Assembly: GCF_016892625.1 (NCBI RefSeq)
Contig: NZ_JAFEMW010000001.1
Coordinates: forward strand, 1,178,001-1,242,000
Direction: 5' to 3'
Origin: Brevibacterium sp. RIT 803
Lineage (GTDB): Bacteria; Actinomycetota; Actinomycetes; Actinomycetales; Brevibacteriaceae
DNA: 64,000 nt
A program made the position numbers and the translations under genes. The notes under the pieces are model-generated. The model was not told where the DNA came from. It did not search any database and saw only the letters and a program-made list of their open reading frames with translations. This document shows, piece by piece, positions 51,587-60,105 of this stretch (positions are counted from its first letter, which is position 1; each line of letters opens with the position of its first letter).

Positions 51587-52429
51587 ATGTCCAAAACAAG
51601 TCAAATCATCATCGCTATCGTCGGCGTCATCGTTCTGGCTCTGGCAGGAGGCTACTTCGGAGCCGGACTTCGATCCGGAGGCGGTGCCGGGGGCACTGAG
51701 AACGGCGCCTGGATCCAGAAGATCAAGGATCAGGGCGAACTCCGAGTCGGAATCGCCTCTGCTCCCCCGATGACCGGCGAGCAGAAGGACGGCAAGATGG
51801 GCGGGCCGAACGTGCTGCCGCTGCAGAACCTGGCCAAGGAGATGGGTGTGAAGTTCACTCCGGTCGCCGCGGAATGGTCGAAGATGGTGTCCGGCCTGCA
51901 AGCAGATCGGTTCGATGTCGGTGCGTACCTCGACGCCACCTCGGAGCGGTCATTGGCCATCCAGTTCACCGATCCCGTCTACACCTACGAAGGCGTGTGG
52001 ATCGTCAAATCCGATTCCGGTCTGAAGTCCACCGAAGACGTCATCAAGTCGAAGAAGCCCGTCGCCGTAGCCTCGGGTACGTCCTACGAACGTCGGGTCG
52101 TCGACCTGGGAGTCGACATCGTCAATGCCGAAGCGATCCCACAGTCGATCACCGCAATGGAAGCCGGTCGCGCCGTCGCAGCGTTCGGTGATCTCCCGAC
52201 CCTGGCCGACGCCGCTCAGAAGAACAAGTCGCTGAAGATCGTGCGACCGAAGCCGGTCATCTTCAAGAGCGATTCGAACTACGGAGTCAGCGCTGACATC
52301 GATGAACGTTCACTGCAGGTCATCAACATCGCCATTCAGAACGCGAAGAACGACGGTTCGTTCCAAGCTGCACTGGACAAGGCTGGAGTGATCAGTCCGA
52401 ATAACCTCGGCGACCTCGCGATGAAGTGA
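51587..52429 (+). CDS. Polar amino-acid ABC importer, substrate-binding protein
   Basis: 280 residues; GAGGAGA before the ATG. An N-terminal hydrophobic segment (IIIAIVGVIVLALAGGYFGAGL) lacks a Cys, so it is a signal anchor or cleaved signal rather than a lipobox. SBP_bac_3 fold: ELRVGIASAPPMTG, GVKFTPVAAEWSKMVSGLQADRFDVGAYLDATSERSLAIQFTDPVYTYEGVWIV and VAVASGTSYERRV. R/D ligands of amino-acid binders appear at TSERSLAIQF. It starts an importer operon beside hydroxyproline-type genes, so hydroxyproline or a related imino acid is the likely ligand. Confidence 0.87.
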   Translation: MSKTSQIIIAIVGVIVLALAGGYFGAGLRSGGGAGGTENGAWIQKIKDQGELRVGIASAPPMTGEQKDGKMGGPNVLPLQNLAKEMGVKFTPVAAEWSKMVSGLQADRFDVGAYLDATSERSLAIQFTDPVYTYEGVWIVKSDSGLKSTEDVIKSKKPVAVASGTSYERRVVDLGVDIVNAEAIPQSITAMEAGRAVAAFGDLPTLADAAQKNKSLKIVRPKPVIFKSDSNYGVSADIDERSLQVINIAIQNAKNDGSFQAALDKAGVISPNNLGDLAMK

Positions 52430-52460
52430 CCGACCCTGCCCCTGAAAGAAGGGAAATCCC

Positions 52461-53198
52461 ATGAACTACACGTTCGACTGGAGCGTGGTCACGAACAACT
52501 TCCCACGGTTGCTCGACGGCCTGCTCCTGACCGTGGAGATATCGGTCATCGTCATCATCCTCAGCATGATCCTGGCCATTCCGGTGGCCTTGCTGCGCAT
52601 GTCCAACATCGAGGTGATTCGTTGGATCGCTCAGCTCTATATCGAGATCTTCCGCTGCACCCCACTTCTCGTGCAGCTGTTCTGGGTCTACTACGCACTG
52701 CCGACTCTGACCGGGATCACCATCCCCGGCACGATATCGGCAGTCATCGCGCTGACGCTCAATCTCACCGCATTCATGGCGGAGGCCTACCGCAGCGGTT
52801 TCCAAGCGGTTCCTCCTGAACAGGTCGAAGCAGGCAAGATGCTCCGACTGACCAGGTTCCAGCAGATCCGTCACATCATCGTCCCGCAGGCGCTCAAACA
52901 GCAGCTGCCGGTGATCATGTCGCTCGACATCTCACTGTTCAAAGACACCGCGCTGGTGTCCACGATCGCGGTGGCCGATCTGATGTTCACTGCGAACAAG
53001 ATCTCCACGGAGTCCTACCGAGCACTGGAGATCCTCTCCGTCGCAGCTCTCATGTACTTCGCCATCGCATTCCCTGCTTCGCTCATCCTGAGCAAGATCG
53101 AACGCAACATGATGGAGACGGGCAATGTGCGCGGCACTCGTCGCAAGAGCCTTGCGGCACAGATGGCTCCTGGAACGAAAGTCGAGGTCAAACCATGA
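52461..53198 (+). CDS. Polar amino-acid ABC importer, permease
   Basis: 245 residues with AAGGGA before the ATG. Five helices and the EAA loop EAYRSGFQAVPPEQVEAGKMLRLTRFQQIRHIIVPQALKQQLP mark the HisM/GlnP permease family. YIEIFRCTPLLVQLFWVYYALP is the conserved N-terminal R-x-T-P-x-L-x-Q segment. A single permease gene implies a homodimer in the membrane. It overlaps the ATPase gene by ATGA. Confidence 0.92.
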   Translation: MNYTFDWSVVTNNFPRLLDGLLLTVEISVIVIILSMILAIPVALLRMSNIEVIRWIAQLYIEIFRCTPLLVQLFWVYYALPTLTGITIPGTISAVIALTLNLTAFMAEAYRSGFQAVPPEQVEAGKMLRLTRFQQIRHIIVPQALKQQLPVIMSLDISLFKDTALVSTIAVADLMFTANKISTESYRALEILSVAALMYFAIAFPASLILSKIERNMMETGNVRGTRRKSLAAQMAPGTKVEVKP

Positions 53199-53998
53199 GT
53201 GAGAACTCAGCTGCCCACACCGGGACACACAGGGACATCGCCGCGAAGTCCGGCGATGTGCTCGTGTCCTGCCGCGGGCTGAAGAAGAGCTTCGGTGATC
53301 GCGAGGTCATGAAGAGCATCGACTTCGACATGCTCGCCGGCGACATCACCGTCATCATCGGCAGGTCCGGGTCAGGCAAGTCCACGCTGCTGCGGGCGAT
53401 CGCCGGGCTCACCGACCCCGATGACGGCACGATGACCTTCGACGGTGAAGTCGTGTTCGAGGATTCGAAGCGCACACCGGCGTGGAAGCAGGTCGATTCC
53501 CACGTCGGCATGATCTTCCAGAGCTACACGCTGTGGCCGCACATGGACGTGCTCAAGAATCTCACGCTTGCTCCGCGGAAGCGCCTGGGCATGTCCGAGT
53601 CCGCAGCGCTGGAGCGAGCGGAGAAGGCCCTCGCCGAGGTGGGGATGTCCGACCACATCCACTCCCGACCCAGCGAACTCTCCGGTGGTGAGCGGCAACG
53701 CGTCGCGATCGCCCGTGCGCTGATGATGCGACCGAAGCTTCTGCTCTGCGATGAGATCACGAGCGCGCTCGATCCACCGGTGGCCGCCGAGGTCCTCGAC
53801 GTTCTCCGTCGTCTCAAGGAAGAAGAAGGAATCGCCGTCGCTCTCGTCACTCACGATATGGCGTTCGCGTCGAAGGCCGCAGACCGGGTCGTGTTCTTCC
53901 ACGAAGGAGAGATTGCGGTGAATGCGACCCCGGACGATGCCTTCAACAGAGCAGAGGACCCGGAGCTGAAGAAATTCATCGACGCTGTGCGGTTCTGA
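53195..53998 (+). CDS. Polar amino-acid ABC importer, ATPase
   Basis: 267 residues starting inside the permease stop. A 25-residue N-terminal extension precedes the ATPase: Walker A GRSGSGKST, Q-loop MIFQSYTLWPHM, signature LSGGERQRVAIARAL, Walker B LLLCDEITSALDPP and H-loop LVTHDM. It matches the GlnQ/HisP class. It completes a three-gene importer (binding protein, permease, ATPase) transcribed away from the PucR gene and facing the catabolic genes. Confidence 0.93.
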   Translation: MSENSAAHTGTHRDIAAKSGDVLVSCRGLKKSFGDREVMKSIDFDMLAGDITVIIGRSGSGKSTLLRAIAGLTDPDDGTMTFDGEVVFEDSKRTPAWKQVDSHVGMIFQSYTLWPHMDVLKNLTLAPRKRLGMSESAALERAEKALAEVGMSDHIHSRPSELSGGERQRVAIARALMMRPKLLLCDEITSALDPPVAAEVLDVLRRLKEEEGIAVALVTHDMAFASKAADRVVFFHEGEIAVNATPDDAFNRAEDPELKKFIDAVRF

Positions 53999-54032
53999 TT
54001 CGGCGCCATGCGGGTGCTCTGATTCCGTGCGT

Positions 54033-54788
54033 TCACCGCACGTAGCCGGCCCCGGTGATGTCGAGGGTTGCCCCGGTCAGGTGCCGTGACCGTCCGGAGA
54101 CGAGGAACGCCACGAGTTCGGCGACGTCTTCGGGCGGGGTGACTTCTCGCAGCGGGAGGTCGGCGAGAGTCCCCGCGTCGATCTCCCCGGAGGCGAGGCC
54201 GGTATCCACCCATCCTGGAGCCACGGCATACGCGAGGACGCCCATGTGGCCGAATCCCCGGGCGATCCCCTTCGTCAGGCTCAGCAGCCCTCCCTTGGCC
54301 GCACCGTAGGCAAGGTGCTCGGCATCATCGCCGCGATGGGCCGAGCGGCTCGTGATGTTGACGATCGTTCCCCCGCCGAGGTTGGGGAACTCTTCGAGGG
54401 CGCACTTGCACAGATCTGCTGCGGAGATGAGATTGAGCTGCAGGTTCGCCTCCCATCCCCGAGTCCATGCGTGCGGGTCAGCTGCAGGCGAGGCGATCCA
54501 GGCTCCGGCGTTGTTGATGAGAGTGTCGACGCCGCCCAGGGCTTCGTTCGCCGAGGCCCACAGCCCCGCGGCAGTGCCGGGACGTGCCAGGTCGGCACCC
54601 ACGAGGTGTGCGCGCTGCCCGAGTTCGGCCGCGAGGCCACGAGCGCTGTGCTCGTCGGAGTTGAAGTGGATCGCCACTGCCGCCCCGTCCCGATGGACGG
54701 CCCTGACAATGGCTGCCCCGATCCCCTTCGACCCGCCCGTGACGAGGACTCGCCTTCCAGCCAGTGGGCGCGCTTCTTCGACGGTCAT
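54033..54788 (-). CDS. Short-chain dehydrogenase/reductase
   Basis: 251 residues from the ATG at 54788 with AAGGAGG upstream (a further ATG at 54803 would place that ribosome site inside the gene). Cofactor motif VTGGSKGIGAAIV, LINNAGAW, ITSRSA for the catalytic Ser, and LAYGAAKGGLLSLTKGIA with YxxxK. Last gene of the hydroxyproline-type operon. Its task is unknown; one possibility is interconversion of a hydroxy- and oxo-acid in the pathway. Confidence 0.85.
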   Translation of the reverse strand: MTVEEARPLAGRRVLVTGGSKGIGAAIVRAVHRDGAAVAIHFNSDEHSARGLAAELGQRAHLVGADLARPGTAAGLWASANEALGGVDTLINNAGAWIASPAADPHAWTRGWEANLQLNLISAADLCKCALEEFPNLGGGTIVNITSRSAHRGDDAEHLAYGAAKGGLLSLTKGIARGFGHMGVLAYAVAPGWVDTGLASGEIDAGTLADLPLREVTPPEDVAELVAFLVSGRSRHLTGATLDITGAGYVR

Positions 54789-54845
54789 ATCGTCCTCCTT
54801 CATCGACCGGGCCCGGCGACCTGCTTTCGCACCCGGTTCGGCTTC

Positions 54846-55592
54846 TCAACCGACCTGTTGTGCCCCGGTGATCTCGATCGCGGCACCGGAGATGAACGAT
54901 GCTCGATCGCTGAGCAGGAACGTCGTCAACTCCGCGACTTCCTCCGGACGGCCCAGTCGACCCAGCGGGATGGACTCGGCCAGGACCGCCTCGGCGATAT
55001 TCGAGGTTTCGAGCTTCTGCTCCAGCATCGGGGTGAGGATCTCGCCGGGGCAGACGGCGTTGACCCGCACTCCCTGTCCGCCGTAGTCGCGGGCAAGACT
55101 CTGGCTGAACGAGACGACCGCGGCCTTGGAGGTGTTGTATGCGATGTGGCCGCCTGCCGGGTGCAGACCCCACTGGGAGGCGATGTTGACGATCGATCCG
55201 GTCCCCGCACCGATGAGCGACGGCAGGAGTCCGCGGCTCAGACGCATGACGGCATCGACGTTGACGGCGAAGGTCGCCGCCCAGTCGCCCTCAGCGATGT
55301 CAAGGAGGGAACCTCGGCGCATCACTCCTGCGCAATTGACGAGGCCATCGACGACTCCGAAGCGGGCGAGCACGCCGGTGAGGAGATCGGCGCAGCCTGC
55401 CGCCGTTGAGATATCGGCCGGGTACGACGAGATCCGTGCACCCACCTCGGCAGGCAGGCAAGGATCGGGAGGCATGTCCACCCGGTCCACGGCGATGACG
55501 GTTCCGCCCTGGTGTGCGCAGGCTATGGCGATCGCCGAGCCGATGCCGCCGGCGGCTCCGGTGACGATGATGGTACGACCGTCGAGTTCCAT
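54846..55592 (-). CDS. Short-chain dehydrogenase/reductase
   Basis: 248 residues from the ATG at 55592 (AAGGGA upstream); an ATG at 55610 is also possible. TGAAGGIGSAIAIACA cofactor loop with VIAVDRVD after beta2 (Asp, NAD+ type), LVNCAGVM, NIASQWGLHPAGGHIAYNTSKAAVVSFSQSLA with the catalytic Ser, Tyr and Lys, and FISGAAIEITGAQQVG at the end. 57 bp after it lies the second SDR on the same strand. Both belong to the operon headed by the DapA-family gene. Confidence 0.85.
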   Translation of the reverse strand: MELDGRTIIVTGAAGGIGSAIAIACAHQGGTVIAVDRVDMPPDPCLPAEVGARISSYPADISTAAGCADLLTGVLARFGVVDGLVNCAGVMRRGSLLDIAEGDWAATFAVNVDAVMRLSRGLLPSLIGAGTGSIVNIASQWGLHPAGGHIAYNTSKAAVVSFSQSLARDYGGQGVRVNAVCPGEILTPMLEQKLETSNIAEAVLAESIPLGRLGRPEEVAELTTFLLSDRASFISGAAIEITGAQQVG

Positions 55593-55648
55593 AAGCTTTC
55601 CCTTCGCCATGCGCTGTCCATTCGCAGTCGGGAGTACTGACACTCAGT

Positions 55649-56734
55649 TCATTCCCCGGCCGTCATTCGGCCCATCCCTCGTCCCCAGATGTCGCCGACG
55701 GTATAGCCGACAGGGAACGGATCGTCGGATTCGAGGACGAGCTGGTGGAACCCGGTGATCCACCCGCGACCGCTGATCGTCGGCACGATCCCTGGAAGAC
55801 CGCCCACGGATGCCGTCTCCTTCACCTCGGCGGTGAAGGTCGTGCCCATCATCGATTCGTGAACGAACTTCTCCCCGATGGGCAGCTCTCTCCTGGCATA
55901 CATCGCTGCCACACGGGCGCTGGTGCCGGTTCCGCACGGCGACCGATCAAAGGTGCCTGACCAGGTGCTCGGATCATCAAGGTCGACGTCCCCGTTGGGC
56001 AGAACCACGGCATTGCGGCCGTGCGTGCCCTCGGTTCGTGCCGGTCCGTGGATCATCGGCAGAGCGATCGAGTCGATCTCGGGGATGAGCGGATGGACGA
56101 CGTCGAACGCATCGTCGGCGGCCTTCCTCATCACCGAGGCGGCCCGGATGATCTCCTTCGCGTTGGCCGGCTCGAGGTCGATGCCGAGGTGCTCTGCCTC
56201 GGCTTGCACGTAGAACTGTCCCCCGAAGACGATGTCGACGGGAATCGTTCCGTAGCCGGGAACCTCCAGCGGCAGATCAAGACCATGGACGAACGCGGGC
56301 ACGTTGTCGAAGGTGACCAGTGTGGCCCGGCCTTCTTCCACTCTTGCGCGCACCGTGACGATCCCGACCGCGGTGTCCACGCGCAGAGTGGTGATGGGTT
56401 CGAGGACATCGATCGCCCCGGTCTCGATGAGTGCGGTCACCGCGCAGATGAGATTCGATCCCGACATGGGTCGGAATCCGCCCTGTTCCATGACGATCAT
56501 CCCGAAGTCGCAGCTGGGATCGGCCGGAGGGACGATCAGCGGCGAGCAGAGCCCGGGATACCCGCGAGGTTCCTGCAGGACCAGGGTCCGCAGGTCATCG
56601 AGATGGTCACGACAGTAGCGAAGTCGCTCGACCATGGTCGCACCCTTGACCCGCAGACCTGAGCCCATGAGGACTCGGCCCGGTTCACCAGCCGCGTGTA
56701 CGTCGACCGCCTGAATGAGCTGCCTGTTGGCCAT
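55649..56734 (-). CDS. Proline-racemase-family enzyme, probable 4-hydroxyproline 2-epimerase
   Basis: 361 residues, family length. The two active-site positions are S91 in MSGSNLIC and C267 in DRSPCGTGTSAR, a Ser/Cys pair. Other family segments are DVHAAGEPGRVLMGSG, EPRGYP and ESMMGTTFTAEVKE. From published work on this superfamily, Cys/Cys or Ser/Cys enzymes epimerise or racemise, while Cys/Thr enzymes dehydrate 3-hydroxyproline. With DapA- and DadA-type neighbours, conversion of trans-4-hydroxy-L-proline to cis-4-hydroxy-D-proline is the best fit. Confidence 0.83.
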   Translation of the reverse strand: MANRQLIQAVDVHAAGEPGRVLMGSGLRVKGATMVERLRYCRDHLDDLRTLVLQEPRGYPGLCSPLIVPPADPSCDFGMIVMEQGGFRPMSGSNLICAVTALIETGAIDVLEPITTLRVDTAVGIVTVRARVEEGRATLVTFDNVPAFVHGLDLPLEVPGYGTIPVDIVFGGQFYVQAEAEHLGIDLEPANAKEIIRAASVMRKAADDAFDVVHPLIPEIDSIALPMIHGPARTEGTHGRNAVVLPNGDVDLDDPSTWSGTFDRSPCGTGTSARVAAMYARRELPIGEKFVHESMMGTTFTAEVKETASVGGLPGIVPTISGRGWITGFHQLVLESDDPFPVGYTVGDIWGRGMGRMTAGE

Positions 56735-56767
56735 TGTGTCGATACCTCGTTCGAAGACGGTTGACGC

Positions 56768-57667
56768 TCAGGCGACGGTCTCGAGGCCTGCGGCACTGAG
56801 GAGGCCTCGAAGTTCCTCGCGATATTCCGTCGCCAGTGGCAGAATCGGCGCGCGCGTCGGTCCTGCCGGCATCCCGACGAGTTCGACCCCTGTCTTCACT
56901 CCGCAGGCATAGCTGTGTGATTCGAGGAAGACACAGATGGGGTGAATCTTCTCCCACAGTTCCCGCGCCCGGGTCATGTCAGTGTCGATGGCCAACGCGT
57001 TGTACAGATCGACACACAGGCGGGGAATGAAGCTGGCTGCTCCCCACACACCTGCATTGGTTCCGAGTGCGAGCGCTGCGAAGGTCAAGGTGTCACAGCC
57101 GTTGATAGCTTGGATGTCATCGGACTGGTCGAGATAGACGGAGGTGAACTTCGAGAAGTCGCCGCTGGTGTCCTTGTAGCACGCGACTCCTCCCTCCCGA
57201 CCAAGTCGGCCGAACTCTTCAGCACTGACGTCAAGCCCGGTGGCATCCGGAATGTTGTAGAACATGATCGGAATGTCGACGACGCTCGAGACTGCCCGGT
57301 AGTGGGCGATGGTCTCTTCGATTGACGGAGTGTCGTAGAAGGGAGGGACGATCATCAGAGCATCGGCACCTGCCTCTTGGGCATCGCGGCTGAGCTCGAT
57401 GGTCTCTGCCGTTGAGAGTGCCCCAGTTCCCGCAACCACGGGCACACGCCCACCTGCTGCTTGAATGTAGGCGCGGTTGCCGGCCTTGCGCTCCGCGACA
57501 GTGAGTGCGGTGAATTCTCCGGTCGAACCACCCGGCACCAATCCGTGGACGCCGTTCGAGATCATATGCTCGACCTGAGCCCCGATACCGGCGATATCGA
57601 TCTCGCCGCCGTCAGGACTGAACGGGGTGATGCATGCGGCATAGATGCCGGTGAAGGTGAGTGACAT
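56768..57667 (-). CDS. DapA-family lyase, probable 1-pyrroline-4-hydroxy-2-carboxylate deaminase
   Basis: 299 residues. Class I barrel features: ITPFSPDGGEIDIAGIGAQVEHMISNGVHGLVPGGSTGEFTALTVAE, FYNIPDATGLDVS (catalytic Tyr) and GVACYKDTSGDFSKF with the Schiff-base Lys. It differs from true DapA in its neighbours: a proline-racemase-family enzyme and a DadA-type dehydrogenase. That set is the bacterial hydroxyproline pathway, in which this enzyme makes 2-oxoglutarate semialdehyde and ammonia. A GntR-type half-palindrome lies in its upstream gap. Confidence 0.82.
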   Translation of the reverse strand: MSLTFTGIYAACITPFSPDGGEIDIAGIGAQVEHMISNGVHGLVPGGSTGEFTALTVAERKAGNRAYIQAAGGRVPVVAGTGALSTAETIELSRDAQEAGADALMIVPPFYDTPSIEETIAHYRAVSSVVDIPIMFYNIPDATGLDVSAEEFGRLGREGGVACYKDTSGDFSKFTSVYLDQSDDIQAINGCDTLTFAALALGTNAGVWGAASFIPRLCVDLYNALAIDTDMTRARELWEKIHPICVFLESHSYACGVKTGVELVGMPAGPTRAPILPLATEYREELRGLLSAAGLETVA

Positions 57668-57690
57668 GAGTTTGGCCTTTCAACTGGTGG

Positions 57691-57704
57691 CTGTCGTACA
57701 ACAG
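57691..57704. promoter_or_regulatory. GntR-type operator D (lyase operon)
   Basis: CTGTCGTACAACAG contains TGT-CGT-ACA, a degenerate form of the TTGTNNNACAA sites elsewhere in the locus. 24 bp upstream of the DapA-family start. Confidence 0.4.
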
Positions 57705-57725
57705 TGGACGAGGAGCGGGAATCGA

Positions 57726-58976
57726 TCAGAATCGCTGTGGTGATATCCGTGCGAGGAGATCGGGACTGAGGTTGGATCTTCGGTCGAGCATGATGTCGGT
57801 GAGCACCTTCGCCGAGGCGGGTGCCAGGGTCAGCCCCAACATCGAATGGCCGGAATTCACAAAGGCGTTCTTCGCCGTGCCCAGGTTGCCGATCACGGGA
57901 AGCCCGTCCGGTGTCATCGGCCGCGAACCCGCCCACGGAGCCTGCTCACCGGTCGGCGAATCACCCCAGTCACGGAAGGATTGTCTGGCCGCACGGCGAA
58001 TGGCTTCGACGCGGACGCCATTGACTTCGTCATCTCGGCTGCCGAATTCCATCGTCCCCGCCAGCCGAAGCATGCCGTTGAGTGGGGTGACTGCGACCCT
58101 GGTGTCTTCGAGAGTCAGTGAGGTTCTCAGTCGTATCGGCGCCGGCGCGTAGTCGATGCTGTACCCCTTGCCCGAATAGATGGGCAGTCGGCGTCCGAGC
58201 TCACCCAGGAGTGCACCGGTCGGCACGCCTGCGGCGACGACGACGGCATCGGCAGTGATGACCTCTGCGTCAGTGGTGCCGATCGCAGTGACAGTATCAC
58301 CGCTGCGCACGAAGCTGCGCACGGTCGCTCCCTCGCGCACTCTCACACCGATGTCGCCCAACTTCTTCAGCAGCCCGCGGGTCAGCGAGTCGGGTTCGAT
58401 CTGTCGATCGGTGGGAAAGAACATCCCGTGGCGAATTCGGTCGCTCAGTGCCGGTTCCGCCTCCAACAGGTCATCACCGTGGAGTTCTTCGGCGACGTGA
58501 CCAGCCGTTGCGAACGCCTTCAGGGTCTGAGCGTGTTCTTCGAATCGAGCGGTGGTCTCAAATGCCAGGAGCACTCCCCGCGCATGCATCTCGAAATCGA
58601 TGCCCTGGCGCTGATAGTCATCGAAGAGCGCATTCGCGTCTTCTCCCATGCGCAGGTGCACGTCGAGACCCGCATCGAAGTCCTTGGCGTTGCAGTGTTG
58701 GGCCATCCGGAGCAGAAACTTCAGGTATCCGGGCGCCACAGTCGGTTTGATCGACAGGGGGCTGTCGGGCCTGAGCATCCATCTGATGCCCTGCAGCAGA
58801 ACACCTGGCCCGGGAACCGGTGTGCTCTCAGCCAGTGCCACTTTCGCCGCGTTGCCATGGGATGCGCCGGCGCCGCACTTTCCTGATTCGAGGAGCGTGA
58901 CCTCGCAGCCGGCAGACGCCAATTCATAGGCGCTGGCCAGGCCCACCACTCCACCGCCGACAACGACTACCTTCAT
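57726..58976 (-). CDS. DadA-type FAD-dependent D-amino-acid dehydrogenase, probable D-hydroxyproline dehydrogenase
   Basis: 416 residues; GGAGGGAG before the ATG. N-terminal FAD motif VVVVGGGVVGLASAYELASAGCEVTLLESGKCGAGASHGNAAKVA. Later segments DAVVVAAGVPTGALL, GKGYSIDYAP, WAGSRPMTPDGLPVIGNL and VNSGHSMLGLTLAPASAKVL complete a DadA/D-hydroxyproline dehydrogenase fold. It would oxidise cis-4-hydroxy-D-proline to the pyrroline, passing electrons to a quinone. It has its own promoter region with the best GntR operator of the locus. Confidence 0.87.
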   Translation of the reverse strand: MKVVVVGGGVVGLASAYELASAGCEVTLLESGKCGAGASHGNAAKVALAESTPVPGPGVLLQGIRWMLRPDSPLSIKPTVAPGYLKFLLRMAQHCNAKDFDAGLDVHLRMGEDANALFDDYQRQGIDFEMHARGVLLAFETTARFEEHAQTLKAFATAGHVAEELHGDDLLEAEPALSDRIRHGMFFPTDRQIEPDSLTRGLLKKLGDIGVRVREGATVRSFVRSGDTVTAIGTTDAEVITADAVVVAAGVPTGALLGELGRRLPIYSGKGYSIDYAPAPIRLRTSLTLEDTRVAVTPLNGMLRLAGTMEFGSRDDEVNGVRVEAIRRAARQSFRDWGDSPTGEQAPWAGSRPMTPDGLPVIGNLGTAKNAFVNSGHSMLGLTLAPASAKVLTDIMLDRRSNLSPDLLARISPQRF

Positions 58977-59024
58977 GCAGGTCTCCCTCCGTGCCGACCG
59001 CGACCGACATTGGTCGCAGCTTCC

Positions 59025-59041
59025 GGATTGTATGACAATCC
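59025..59041. promoter_or_regulatory. GntR-type operator C (dehydrogenase promoter)
   Basis: GGATTGT-ATG-ACAATCC: perfect 7-base arms around three bases, the clearest of the five related sites. 49-65 bp upstream of the DadA-type gene. Confidence 0.7.
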
Positions 59042-59155
59042 CTTGAGGGTCACGCTACGCATTCGTGGTGATCGCGTCAATGCTCTTCCGCGCAGAGTTT
59101 CCCGAGAGCTGGCGCGTCGGGATGGCTGATGCCCCACTGAATTCTGGGAACAGCC

Positions 59156-59240
59156 GGTCGGTCGGTCAGCCAGTCATTCGGCCGGCTGGTCGGTCGGTCA
59201 GCCAGTCGGTCGACTGGCCGGCCGGCCAGTCAGTCGACCA
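59156..59240. repeat. Intergenic 32-bp-period repeat (forward orientation)
   Basis: GGTCGGTCGGTCAGCCAGTC occurs exactly at 59156-59175 and 59188-59207, 32 bp apart, followed by further CCAGTC/GGCCGG units to about 59290. The block 59162-59185 matches the reverse complement of the post-argG repeat in 20 of 24 positions. Confidence 0.75.
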
Positions 59241-59293
59241 GTCAGTCGGGCAGGCAGCCAGCTGGTTGGTCAGTGGGCCCGCACGCCAACCGG

Positions 59294-60049
59294 TCAATCG
59301 GTCGATTCAGGAGTCAGCAAGGCGAGCTCCTGGGCGCTGTCCATGGTGTGAACGTCCAGGGCTGTGCGAATCTGGGCAGGATCACCCGTGCGGATTGCAC
59401 GCATCAGCGCCGCGTGGATGGCATGCGCCCGTGCAGGATTCGTCCGGGTGAATTGGTCATAGGCCAAAACGATCGTCATCTGCGCTTCCATCACCGGCCA
59501 GATACGCATGAGCAGGTAGTTGTCCGCCGCTTCCCAGATTCCCCGGTGGAATCGCACGTGCGCCTCGTGCAGGGCCAGAGGGTCCGATTCTGCGGTGGCT
59601 TTCTCGAACGTCCGCCATGCGTCTTCCAGCGCCTCCATCCTCCGGCCGGTCTTGTCGGCGAGGATCTCGCTGATCGCCTCGGTGTCCAGGGCGACCCGGA
59701 TTCGAGCGATGTCGAGCAGTGAATCGGACTGAATATCGGCGACCCGAAGGCCACGGTAGGCCTCCTGGATCAGAAAGCCGTCCCTCGCCATCTGATTGAG
59801 TGCCTCGCGAGCGGTCGGACGGCTGACGTCGAGAGAAGACGTGAGCTCGGCTTCGATGATGCGCTGACCCGGCCGGATCTCGCCGACCACGATTCGTCGC
59901 TTGATCTCATCAACGACGCGCTGCCGGCGCTCCGTATTGGAAGCAGGAGCCTGCGCCGTGCCGCCGGAGGATTTCTGCGGTGCGCCCGACCTGGAAGCGC
60001 CTGCCGATGCGCGCTCGATATCGTCTTTCGCTATTTCCGATGAGTCCAC
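59294..60049 (-). CDS. GntR regulator, FadR subfamily (FCD domain)
   Basis: 251 residues from a GTG at 60049 with AGGAGG eight bases upstream. A 45-residue unstructured N-terminus is followed by the wHTH (RQRVVDEIKRRIVVGEIRPGQRIIEAELTSSLDVSRPTAREALNQMARDGFLIQEAYRGLRVADI). The FCD domain has LLDIARIRVALDTEAISEI, HEAHVRFHRGIWEAADNYLLMRIW and HAIHAALMRAIRTGDPAQIRTALDVH, whose D and three His could bind a metal and carboxylate. It is downstream of an SDR gene with a matching operator. It most probably represses the hydroxyproline-type genes until a pathway acid appears. Confidence 0.88.
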   Translation of the reverse strand: MDSSEIAKDDIERASAGASRSGAPQKSSGGTAQAPASNTERRQRVVDEIKRRIVVGEIRPGQRIIEAELTSSLDVSRPTAREALNQMARDGFLIQEAYRGLRVADIQSDSLLDIARIRVALDTEAISEILADKTGRRMEALEDAWRTFEKATAESDPLALHEAHVRFHRGIWEAADNYLLMRIWPVMEAQMTIVLAYDQFTRTNPARAHAIHAALMRAIRTGDPAQIRTALDVHTMDSAQELALLTPESTD

Positions 60050-60105
60050 TCCGGCGCCTCCTGATCGATATCGATTGCTGAGCCCGGTCAAATTGCCGGA
60101 CTGGG

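Noticed and set aside
56768..57667. DapA-family gene considered as the lysine-pathway dapA
   Set aside because: It sits among hydroxyproline-type genes and not with dapB or other lysine genes.
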